Below, piece after piece: positions 19,532-26,068 of a DNA stretch of 64,000 nt (the first letter of the stretch is position 1; each line of letters begins with the position of its first letter). The notes under the pieces are model-generated. The model was not told the DNA's origin and ran no database searches. It worked only from the letters and a program-made list of their open reading frames with translations. Both the position numbers and the translations under genes were made by a program. The stretch is from an uncultured Anaerolineales bacterium (GTDB lineage Bacteria; Chloroflexota; Anaerolineae; Aggregatilineales; Aggregatilineaceae). The stretch is from contig CAKZOB010000032.1 in assembly GCA_937135955.1 (NCBI GenBank), positions 47,987 through 111,986 on the forward strand. Direction: 5' to 3'.

Positions 19532-20452
19532 TCAGATCAGGCTGGCAATCACAATCGCCAGCAGGATCAGGCTCAGGTAGACGTTCGACACCTTGAAGAC
19601 GCTCAGAGCGCGCTGACCGGTGTAGTGCAGACGTAACGACGCCGCGACTTTCCACAGCCAGATCGTCGCCAGCGCCGCAGGAACCAGGTAGAGCCAGCCC
19701 AACGCCGGATGCGCCGCCAGCCCCAGCCCAAAGAGACCGGTCGCCGCCGCGTGCACCAACATCCAGAAGACCGCCCGCTCGCGCGAGGCGATCACTGGCA
19801 ACATGGGCACACCTGCGCGGGCATAGTCCGGACGATAGGCCAGCGCCAGACTCCAGAAGTGCAGCGGCGACCAGGCGAATAGCAATGCCGCCAGTCCCCA
19901 CACGCCCGGAGCAGCCCACTGACCGACCGCCGCGCCCCCACTGATCACAGCGGCGCTGCCCGCCGCGCCCCCGATGACCACATTGAGGACGCTGCGGGGC
20001 TTCAGCCAGAGGGTGTAGATGCCCACGTAGATGAACACGCCCACTGCCAGCCAGAAGGCCAGCCATGGTTTGCCCGCCGCCCAGGCCAGGACGCTGGCCC
20101 CCACTACCATGCTGCTGGCAATCAACAACAGGGCGTGAGCATTGACCTGCCCCGTCACCAGCGGGCGACGGCGCGTGCGTTTCATCAGCGCGTCTTTGTG
20201 CCGCTCCAGGTATTGGTTGAGCGCGGATGCACCTCCTGCCGAGAGCGTCCCCGTCAGGATGAGCAGGGCCAGGTCTCCGGCGGCAGGCGCGCCCGCGCTG
20301 CCGATCAACGCGCCGCCCAGCGCCGCGAACAGCAGCAACACCACCACACGCAGCTTGAACAACACCACGACCGTGGTCAGCCAGCCGCCCGATACTTCGG
20401 CGGGCGTCGCTTCCAGGCCAGTTTCTACTGTTGGGCGCGCCGTCGTTGTCAT
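19532..20452 (-). CDS. ctaB: Protoheme IX farnesyltransferase (heme O synthase)
   Basis: This 306-aa membrane prenyltransferase attaches the farnesyl chain to heme B, making heme O for terminal oxidases. It has about nine hydrophobic segments. The Asp-rich prenyl-diphosphate motif region reads NQYLERHKDALMKRTRRRPL; the first Asp of the usual pattern is Glu here. A second conserved stretch is YTLWLKPRSVLNVVIGGAAGSAAVISGGAAV-like, followed by SPLHFWSLALAYRPDYARAGVPM. The ATG has GGAGGG upstream. With the SCO1/PCu(A)C genes at the start of the window, it indicates aerobic respiration with a copper oxidase. Confidence 0.93.
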   Translation of the reverse strand: MTTTARPTVETGLEATPAEVSGGWLTTVVVLFKLRVVVLLLFAALGGALIGSAGAPAAGDLALLILTGTLSAGGASALNQYLERHKDALMKRTRRRPLVTGQVNAHALLLIASSMVVGASVLAWAAGKPWLAFWLAVGVFIYVGIYTLWLKPRSVLNVVIGGAAGSAAVISGGAAVGQWAAPGVWGLAALLFAWSPLHFWSLALAYRPDYARAGVPMLPVIASRERAVFWMLVHAAATGLFGLGLAAHPALGWLYLVPAALATIWLWKVAASLRLHYTGQRALSVFKVSNVYLSLILLAIVIASLI

Positions 20453-20639
20453 GATCCCTCCGTCTTCCCGTGCATTTTGTCACAGAGATTATAGCGGCGG
20501 CGGGATCGAACTCGCACCTTTTTATAGAATTCTATCTGTTTTTTAACGATTATCGAAACGGGACGGCATAGAAGGGTGCATTTCATGCAAGTTGATAATG
20601 CATCAGATCTGATTTGAGGGGTGCGAGCAAAATGTGACG

Positions 20640-20857
20640 GGCTGTTTGCTGCGTTTTGGTTGACCTCACCTCCAGCCTCGCTGCGCTCGGCGAGGTGCGC
20701 GAGCGCCGAGCGGGGGCGAGGTAAACGCCTCCGCGCCGGGCACATCGCTGAGAAGCTTTGCTCGCGCTCCGTTTGGGGATGCACTTCACAAAAGTTGATC
20801 CCAAACCATGGCTTCAGACATCCGCCTCAGTTCGCCTGCACTCGTGAACTAACAAGC
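20640..20857. repeat. Family A fragment fused to a longer repeat
   Basis: 20647-20724 resembles the GGTTGACCTCACC...GGTAAACG hairpin part of family A. The rest (about 20745-20855) contains CTCGCGCTCCGTTTGGGG and CAGTTCGCCTGCACTCGTGAA, both of which recur inverted at 25816-25912. The two copies therefore share a longer, otherwise uncharacterised element. The 470-base gap between heme O synthase and the YhhN gene holds only this, the small element after it, and the unremarkable leader of ctaB. Confidence 0.65.
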
Positions 20858-20916
20858 CATCCGTAAACTCCTGCCGCGCAGCAAGCAGCGCCCCTATAGA
20901 ACCGAATTTACGGATA
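20858..20916. mobile_element. 59-bp MITE-like element, copy 1
   Basis: This short element ends in a 13-base inverted pair, CATCCGTAAACTC and GAATTTACGGATA, imperfect in this copy. Its interior contains GCGCAGCAAGCAGCGCCCCTA. A near-identical copy with perfect ends lies at 51351-51409. It has no coding capacity. It sits five bases beyond the stop of the YhhN-like gene and could also act as an RNA hairpin there. Confidence 0.65.
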
Positions 20917-20920
20917 GATA

Positions 20921-21556
20921 CTATATCGAGAGCGCGATCAGCCACTGCGCGGCGAAATAGGTGCTGAGCACCAGCAAAGGAGCGCTGCGCCACGTCCCCC
21001 GGAAGCGCTCTATGGCCAGAACTGAATCCGAGAGCACGAACAGGTACGCGCCTGCCAGCGCCAGCAGCGCCCCCGGCTGATCGGTCTCCAGCCAGCGATT
21101 GGCCGCCTGCCAGGCCATGAGCAGAATCACCACCATGTAGACGATCACCGGGCCGCGCAGCGATCCCAGGTGCGGCCACAGCCAGCGCAGCATCAGCGCC
21201 CCGTAGAGCAGGAAGGGGATCAGGTACCACAGTGGGGCGGTGCCGTCGCCCGTCAGGGTGAAGGCGGCGATATAGGCCAGGTGGGCCACCAGGAAGCTGA
21301 GCAGGCCGGGCAGAAAGTGCTCCGGCAACATCAGGAAGATGTCGCCCAGCAGCGAAGCGATCAGGCCGAGCACGATCAACAACTGATAACGCGACGTCAG
21401 CGGGTCGGGGGCGAGCAGGGCGATGAGCACAATGCTGGCCGTCGCCAGCGGCTTGCAGACGTATTCCAGGCGCTTGCTGCGCCGATACTGTGCGACGATG
21501 GTCAGTGCGGCGCACAGTGCGGTCAGGGCAGTGAGCAGGGCGATCAGGACATTCAT
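20921..21556 (-). CDS. YhhN/TMEM86-like membrane protein
   Basis: This 211-aa polytopic protein has seven to eight hydrophobic spans. It carries the family signatures YVCKPLATASIVLIAL near the N terminus, LGLIASLLGDIFLMLP in the middle and GAYLFVLSDSVLAIERF near the end. Animal relatives hydrolyse lysoplasmalogens; bacterial members are mostly uncharacterised. The ATG at 21556 has GGAGAG nine bases upstream. It follows the epimerase gene by 26 bases and may be co-transcribed with it. Confidence 0.82.
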   Translation of the reverse strand: MNVLIALLTALTALCAALTIVAQYRRSKRLEYVCKPLATASIVLIALLAPDPLTSRYQLLIVLGLIASLLGDIFLMLPEHFLPGLLSFLVAHLAYIAAFTLTGDGTAPLWYLIPFLLYGALMLRWLWPHLGSLRGPVIVYMVVILLMAWQAANRWLETDQPGALLALAGAYLFVLSDSVLAIERFRGTWRSAPLLVLSTYFAAQWLIALSI

Positions 21557-21582
21557 GGCGGACGACTCTCCTGGACGGGCGA

Positions 21583-22554
21583 TCAATCCGGCCACTGACC
21601 AGTGGCGATCTTCCAGGCGCGGAACCACTCCCATGTCCGCGCCAGCCCCTCGCGTACAGGCGTGGACGGGGCAAAACCCAGCAGGCGGCGGGCCTTGCTG
21701 TTATCGCAGAAGGTGATGGGCGGGTCGGTGGGCGGGGTGGGGACGCTGCGCGTGTTGAGCCTGCGCCCGGCCAACCCCTCGATGGCCTCGATGAATTCGC
21801 GCAGCGAGATCGGCGCGCCGACGCCCAGGTTGATGATCTCATAGCCCAGCGGACGGTCGAGCGCAGCGACTACGCCGGTGACCGTATCGTCAATGTATGT
21901 CCAGTCGCGGTGAATGTCGCCCCCGTTGAAGACAGGTATCTCCGTCCCGTCCAGGATGGCCTCCATGACGCGCATGGGCATCATATCCGGGCGACCTGCC
22001 GGGCCGTAGACGTTGAAGAAACGCAGCGCAGTGATGTTCATCCCGTACAGGTGATGAAAGGTGTGCGCCAGCAGTTCGGCGGCGCGTTTGCTGGCAGGGT
22101 AGGCGGCCAGGGGGCGGTCGGCGGGGTCTTCTTCGTTGAAGGGCAGCCGTTTGGTCTCGCCGTAGACTGAGGAGGTGGAGGCCAAGACAAAGTTCTCGCA
22201 GCCGTGCCGTTGGGCGGCGTCGAGCAGGTTGAGCGTGCCGTCTACGTTGACGGCAAAGTACAGGCGCGGCTGCTTCATGCTCTCGCGCACGCCCGCCATG
22301 GCCGCCAGATGCGCCACGCGGCGGATGTCGTGCGCGGCGAAGAGCGCCTCCACCGTCGCTACGTCGCGGATGTCGCCTTCGATCAGGCTGAAGGCGGGGT
22401 GTTGCGCCAGTTCGGCGGCGTTAGCCCGCTTGATGGCCGGATCGTAGTAGTCGTTGAAGTTGTCAATGCCGACGACGCGGTCGCCGCGCGCCAGCAATGC
22501 CCGCGCCAGATGGCTGCCGATGAACCCTGCTGCTCCGGTGACCAGTATGCTCAC
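21583..22554 (-). CDS. NAD-dependent epimerase, UDP-glucuronate 4-epimerase-like
   Basis: This 323-aa extended SDR has the NAD-binding motif VTGAAGFIGSHLARALL, IDNFNDYYDPAIKRAN, HLAAMAGVRESMKQP, the catalytic Ser/Thr strand LASTSSVYGETKRLPF and YPASK (YxxxK), then RFFNVYGPAGRPDMMPMR. The DNFNDYYDP and AGVRxS features point to the UDP-glucuronate/UDP-galacturonate 4-epimerase subgroup rather than GalE. The start is GTG with AAAGGA upstream. It would supply sugar nucleotides for surface polysaccharides. Confidence 0.88.
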   Translation of the reverse strand: MSILVTGAAGFIGSHLARALLARGDRVVGIDNFNDYYDPAIKRANAAELAQHPAFSLIEGDIRDVATVEALFAAHDIRRVAHLAAMAGVRESMKQPRLYFAVNVDGTLNLLDAAQRHGCENFVLASTSSVYGETKRLPFNEEDPADRPLAAYPASKRAAELLAHTFHHLYGMNITALRFFNVYGPAGRPDMMPMRVMEAILDGTEIPVFNGGDIHRDWTYIDDTVTGVVAALDRPLGYEIINLGVGAPISLREFIEAIEGLAGRRLNTRSVPTPPTDPPITFCDNSKARRLLGFAPSTPVREGLARTWEWFRAWKIATGQWPD

Positions 22555-22611
22555 AGTGTGTCCTTTCTGGGAATGCGCTGGCTCAGGGGGTGTCTTTCGG
22601 CGAGGGAGACT

Positions 22612-22690
22612 TCAACCGCGGAGGCGCGGAGGTCGCAGCGAAGAGCACAGAGTTTTCCAGACTTCTCCCTCTGCATCTCTGCGGTGATTT
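22612..22690. repeat. 'CTCTG/CAGAG' dispersed repeat
   Basis: The spacer upstream of the epimerase reads like a degenerate 'ccgcggaggcgcggagg...ctctgcggtg' tract, related to those at 671 and 23452. It has no coding or clear promoter signals. Confidence 0.5.
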
Positions 22691-22719
22691 TTGCTCTCCC
22701 TGGTAAAGAACACCCCGGC

Positions 22720-23334
22720 TCAGCGCCGGATCGCGCCCTGCACCTGAAACACCCCATTGTCCACTATCAGGCTTTGCGGGTATACGAAATACGTGCCCGG
22801 CAGGTCTTCCAGCGGCTTGAGCAACGCATCCTCGAACTGCGCCTTGACTGTCTGCACCACGAAATCCGGCGCGCTCACATCTGCCACCTTCACCTCGCTA
22901 ATGGTGAAATCAAGCTGTCCGGCGGGTGTGACGCGCGGCGTGATGATCACCTGTAACGGCACAGCGGCGAAGCGCGTCTCCAGTTCGGCGTAGAAGGTGA
23001 TCTCGCCGTCGTCCAGCCCCACCTGCACGTTGCTGAAGGGGAAAGCGTGTCCGTGCTCGTCGGCGAACGCCTCGCCCTGCAACGCCATCCACGACGACGC
23101 CTGGCTCTCGGTGAAGCTCAGCACCCACCCGCCTTGTGTCCGCGCCTGGTTGACGGCGCTGTCTATGGCCGCGTCGAACGCCTGCGCCTCAGTCTGGCTG
23201 GGCCGGAAGCTGGCTGGCAGGGGTGTATCTACATCCAGCGTGAGCAGATAAATCGCCGCGCAGGCCACCAGGCCCAGGCACAGCAAGGGGATGAGGACGA
23301 GCGCCAGGCAGCAACCACCGCAACTCTCGAACAT
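22720..23334 (-). CDS. Membrane-anchored protein of unknown function
   Basis: This 204-aa protein begins with a Cys-rich hydrophobic anchor (ESCGGCCLALVLIPLLCLGL), residues about 3-32. The exterior domain contains FTESQASSWMALQGEAF and LDFTISEVKVADVSAPDF segments. It resembles small anchored proteins built as lipid- or ligand-binding sandwiches, but I cannot name a family. The ATG at 23334 has AAGGAG upstream; the longer frame to 23448 is unsupported. It is divergent to the APS reductase gene. It could be a lipoprotein-like envelope component; no function is assigned. Confidence 0.65.
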   Translation of the reverse strand: MFESCGGCCLALVLIPLLCLGLVACAAIYLLTLDVDTPLPASFRPSQTEAQAFDAAIDSAVNQARTQGGWVLSFTESQASSWMALQGEAFADEHGHAFPFSNVQVGLDDGEITFYAELETRFAAVPLQVIITPRVTPAGQLDFTISEVKVADVSAPDFVVQTVKAQFEDALLKPLEDLPGTYFVYPQSLIVDNGVFQVQGAIRR

Positions 23335-23451
23335 GATGCCTGCTCCTTGCCGGGCGGCTGGGTGGACAACGGCCTGTATTGTACCACGAGTTGGCTGCAC
23401 GCGGCGGGCAGTGGCAGTATAATCGGGCGCGTTGTATGTGTGGGGCAAGAG

Positions 23452-23525
23452 CTTTCAACCGCGAGTTGTCGCGAGCGCAGAGAGAGAAAGAGCGCTTCTA
23501 CAGCGCTATCTCTGTGCTCTATATC
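23452..23525. repeat. 'CAGAGAG' dispersed repeat upstream of cysH
   Basis: A tract of CTTTCAACCGCGAGTTGTCG and GCGCAGAGAGAGAAAGAGCG type is related to the 22612 and 671 repeats. A TATAAT at 23416-23421 just upstream could serve as a -10 for the APS reductase gene, but no convincing -35 is at the right distance. Confidence 0.5.
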
Positions 23526-23561
23526 CGGCGGTGAAGTCTGTTCGCAGAAGTGGAGAGAACC

Positions 23562-24290
23562 ATGTCGTTTATCCTGTCGCCGGACGAGGTCGGCTCCCTC
23601 AACGCTCGCTTCGAAGGGGCCGATCCCGCCGACAGCCTGGCCTGGGCGGCGGAGCGCTTCATGCCGCGCCTGGCGGCGACCTCTTCCTTCCAGACACAGA
23701 GCGTGCCACTGCTGCACCTCATCGGTCAGGTGTGCCCGCAGGTGCCGGTGCTGTTCCTGGATACCGGCTATCACTTCCCGGAGACGCTGGCCTTCCGCGA
23801 CGAGTTGATCGCCCGCTTTGGCCTGACGGTGCGCGTGATTCAGCCGGACCCAGCGCGGGCTGCCGCGGCGCGACAGGAAGCGCTATACCGGCGCGATCCC
23901 GACCTGTGCTGCCAGGTGCACAAGGTGTTGCCCATGCAACGCGCCCTGCGCGATCTGGACGCCTGGATCAGCGGCATTCGGCGCGATCAGACCTCGGCGC
24001 GGGCGGGGGCGGGAGTGATCGAACTCCTGCCGGAGGGGCAGGTGAAGATCAACCCCCTGGTGACCTGGACTCGCGAAGACATCTGGCGCTACATTCATCA
24101 GCACGACTTGCCGGTACATCCCCTGTTGGCCCAGGGCTATTTGAGCATCGGCTGTGCGCCGTGCACGGTGCCCGTCTTCGGCGGCGATGAACGATCGGGG
24201 CGCTGGGCGGGTACGGGCAAAACCGAATGCGGTCTGCACACGGCGGCTCTGCAGCAGTCAGCCGACTCTGATACGGAGCGCAGCCCATGA
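23562..24290 (+). CDS. cysH: APS reductase (phosphoadenylyl-sulfate reductase family)
   Basis: This 242-aa enzyme reduces adenylyl sulfate to sulfite in assimilatory sulfur metabolism. The N-terminal P-loop-like ATSSFQTQSVPLLHL and LFLDTGYHFPETLAF identify the family. Paired cysteines Cys116-Cys117 (DLCCQVHK) and Cys198-x2-Cys201 (GCAPCT) are the [4Fe-4S] ligands, which points to APS rather than PAPS as substrate. The catalytic Cys is in TECGLH (Cys223). The ATG at 23562 has GGAGAG upstream. It overlaps the following epimerase start (ATGA), an unexpected operon partner. No sulfite reductase is nearby. Confidence 0.93.
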   Translation: MSFILSPDEVGSLNARFEGADPADSLAWAAERFMPRLAATSSFQTQSVPLLHLIGQVCPQVPVLFLDTGYHFPETLAFRDELIARFGLTVRVIQPDPARAAAARQEALYRRDPDLCCQVHKVLPMQRALRDLDAWISGIRRDQTSARAGAGVIELLPEGQVKINPLVTWTREDIWRYIHQHDLPVHPLLAQGYLSIGCAPCTVPVFGGDERSGRWAGTGKTECGLHTAALQQSADSDTERSP

Positions 24291-25294
24291 CGCGCGTCCT
24301 CCTCGTCACTGGTGGCGCAGGGTATATCGGCTCGCGCCTGATCCGCGATCTGGGCACTGATCCAGCCTTCGACGACTGCCTCATCCGTATCTACGATAAC
24401 TTGCAGCGCGAGACCTATCGCTCGCTGCTCGATCTGCCCGCTGAGGGGCGCTATCAGTTCATGGAAGGCGACATCCTGGACGGGGCAGGGCTGAGCCTGG
24501 CCATGCGCGGGGTATGGGCTGTGATCCATATGGCAGCCATCGTGCGCACGCCGCTGGCCTTTGGACCGCCCGGCTGGATCGAGCAGGTCAATCACTGGGG
24601 GACGGCGGCGGTTGGGCGGGCTGCAGCCGAGGCGGGCGTGACGCACCTGGTGTATACCAGCAGCGCGGCAGTCTATGGGCCGGACGAGGCGGTAGGCGCA
24701 GCGTCTGTTTCTACGTCGCGCCCCTTCGACGAAGGGACAGTCTGCCGCCCGCTGGGGCCGTATGCCGAAAGCAAACTGCGCGGCGAGCGCGAGTTGGGGG
24801 CGTTGCAGACGGCAGGGCGGCTGCGGGTGACTATCCTGCGCCTGGGATCGGTCTTCGGCTGGGCACCGGCGGTGCGCTTCGATGCGGTCGCCAACCGGCT
24901 GGCTTTTCTGGCAGGGGTACATCGTCCGCTGACGGTGTACGGGTCGGGTGAGCAGCGTCGCCCCTTGTTGCACGTGGCCGATGCCAGCCAGGCTGTCCGC
25001 TTCGCGCTGACGCATTCAGAGCAGACGGCGGGCGGCGTGTATAACGTGGTGGGCGAGAACGCCCGCGTGCTGGACGTGGTGGCGGCGCTGCGAACGCTAC
25101 GGCCCGCTGTGCAGGTGCGCTTCACCGAGCAAGACGTGCTCACGCACCTGTCGTTCGCGGTGGACGGGGGGCGGCTCAATGCGCTGGGCTGGTATCCGCG
25201 CGTGAGTCTGGAGGCAGGGTTGGCCGAGTTGCTCGACCATCTATGTGGCTTCGTGCCCCTGGCTATGGAGAGCTGGGGAGTGGAAGACGGCTGA
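24287..25294 (+). CDS. NAD-dependent epimerase/dehydratase
   Basis: This 335-aa extended SDR has the NAD motif VTGGAGYIGSRLIRDL, IYDNLQRETYRSLL, VIHMAAIVRTPL, TSSAAVYGPDEA and the active-site YAESK, followed by RLGSVFGWAP and RRPLLHVADASQAV. The substrate is probably a nucleotide sugar, but no subgroup stands out. Its ATG lies within the stop of cysH, so the two are translated together. Possible roles are surface sugar or sulfated-sugar synthesis, the latter suggested only by the cysH pairing. Confidence 0.85.
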   Translation: MTRVLLVTGGAGYIGSRLIRDLGTDPAFDDCLIRIYDNLQRETYRSLLDLPAEGRYQFMEGDILDGAGLSLAMRGVWAVIHMAAIVRTPLAFGPPGWIEQVNHWGTAAVGRAAAEAGVTHLVYTSSAAVYGPDEAVGAASVSTSRPFDEGTVCRPLGPYAESKLRGERELGALQTAGRLRVTILRLGSVFGWAPAVRFDAVANRLAFLAGVHRPLTVYGSGEQRRPLLHVADASQAVRFALTHSEQTAGGVYNVVGENARVLDVVAALRTLRPAVQVRFTEQDVLTHLSFAVDGGRLNALGWYPRVSLEAGLAELLDHLCGFVPLAMESWGVEDG

Positions 25295-25329
25295 GGCAAA
25301 CAGGCCGGAGGTTTTTAAGGTTGGAAAGC

Positions 25330-25359
25330 TTGACAGGTAGAACAAATGTTCGCTATACT
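25330..25359 (+). promoter_or_regulatory. Strong promoter with LexA-type box
   Basis: TTGACA (25330-25335) and TATACT (25354-25359) are 18 bases apart, close to the sigma70 consensus. Within the spacer is AGAACAAATGTTCG (25339-25352), which contains a perfect GAAC-N4-GTTC, the Gram-positive-type SOS box. Repressor binding there would block the promoter. No ORF starts soon after; a hairpin follows about 65 bases downstream of the predicted start. Confidence 0.65.
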
Positions 25360-25365
25360 GAAGCC

Positions 25366-25462
25366 AGATCAAACCCTTCGGACAGCCGGTGCGTGCCCCC
25401 CTCCCACCTCTCGTGCCGGCTCAAGCAACCGGGCGACCCCCAGGCCGCCCGGTTCCTCTTAG
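25366..25462 (+). ncRNA. Candidate SOS-regulated small RNA
   Basis: Transcription from the promoter at 25330 would begin near 25366. A hairpin, AACCGGGCG (25427-25435) with CGCCCGGTT (25446-25454), follows and is succeeded by CCTCTT. The resulting RNA would be about 95 nt with a further GCCGG/CCGGC pairing upstream. No ORF with a ribosome site lies inside. The U tract is weak, so readthrough towards the kinase gene is an alternative. The same hairpin faces the end of the minus-strand DUF2892 gene. Confidence 0.45.
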
Positions 25463-25481
25463 AAGGGGCGCGCATGGCCCC

Positions 25482-25730
25482 TCACTCTTGCTTGCGGCTG
25501 AGCGCCGCGCGCAGGTCGCCTCCCTTGAAGGGCTTACCGAAGAGCGGGGCGAACAGGCAGAAGTCGAAGACGCCTGCGGCCAGCGGCACCAGCCCTACGA
25601 CTACCAGAATCCAGCCCCACGTAGTATCGCCGTTGACCAGTAACAGGCCGATCACGATCAACACGATGCCGGCGATGATGCGCACCCAGCGCCCAGTCTG
25701 GCTGGCCAGAAAGCTGAACAGACTGTCCAT
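25482..25730 (-). CDS. DUF2892 family small membrane protein
   Basis: This 82-aa protein has two hydrophobic spans (about residues 15-33 and 38-60) and matches the DUF2892 (YgaP transmembrane-like) pattern: RWVRIIAGIVLIVIGLLL, then WGWILVVVGLVPLAAGVFDFCLFAPLFG. The family is often fused to or encoded with rhodanese domains; none is here. The C terminus is basic and Lys/Arg-rich. The start is supported by AAAGGAG. It is a single-gene unit. Confidence 0.82.
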   Translation of the reverse strand: MDSLFSFLASQTGRWVRIIAGIVLIVIGLLLVNGDTTWGWILVVVGLVPLAAGVFDFCLFAPLFGKPFKGGDLRAALSRKQE

Positions 25731-25795
25731 CTTACAGGCTCCTTTCCTGTAGTGTCAGTTCCATATAGTTACAACACACAGCTCCGGCGTGCGTT

Positions 25796-25992
25796 GTTCT
25801 ATGCCGGGCGCATTTCAGTTGAGTTCACGAGTGCAGGCGAACTGAGACGGATTTCTAAAGTCGTGCTTTGGGGTGAACTGTTGTGAAACGCCCCCAAACG
25901 GAGCGCGAGCAGCGTTGACCTCACCCCCGCTTGGCGCTCGCGCGAGGCTAGGGGTGAGGTAAAGCGGCAAGCGGTTTGATGCAATCCCCCTG
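25796..25992 (-). repeat. Family A fragment plus shared longer element (inverted)
   Basis: 25816-25912 is the inverted counterpart of the long repeat near 20745-20855: GTTCACGAGTGCAGGCGAACTG and CCCAAACGGAGCGCGAGCAG are shared. 25913-25992 is the GTTGACCTCACCC...GGGTGAGGTAAAGCGGCAAGCG part of family A, without the conserved core. It fills the space upstream of the kinase gene, and no separate kinase promoter could be picked out. Confidence 0.68.
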
Positions 25993-26068
25993 CCTTTGCT
26001 ACTTGCTTATTGGCGCGATTCTCAGTACCTTCATAGGGCATCCGTTTCTTACCCCGCGAGCGTGCACC

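Noticed and set aside
20480..20520. Minus-strand sequence GTGCGAGTTCGATCCCGCC resembling the T-arm and 3' end of a tRNA
   Set aside because: The flanking bases do not form the five-pair T stem, and no acceptor, D or anticodon arms can be assembled upstream. At most it is a decayed tRNA remnant.
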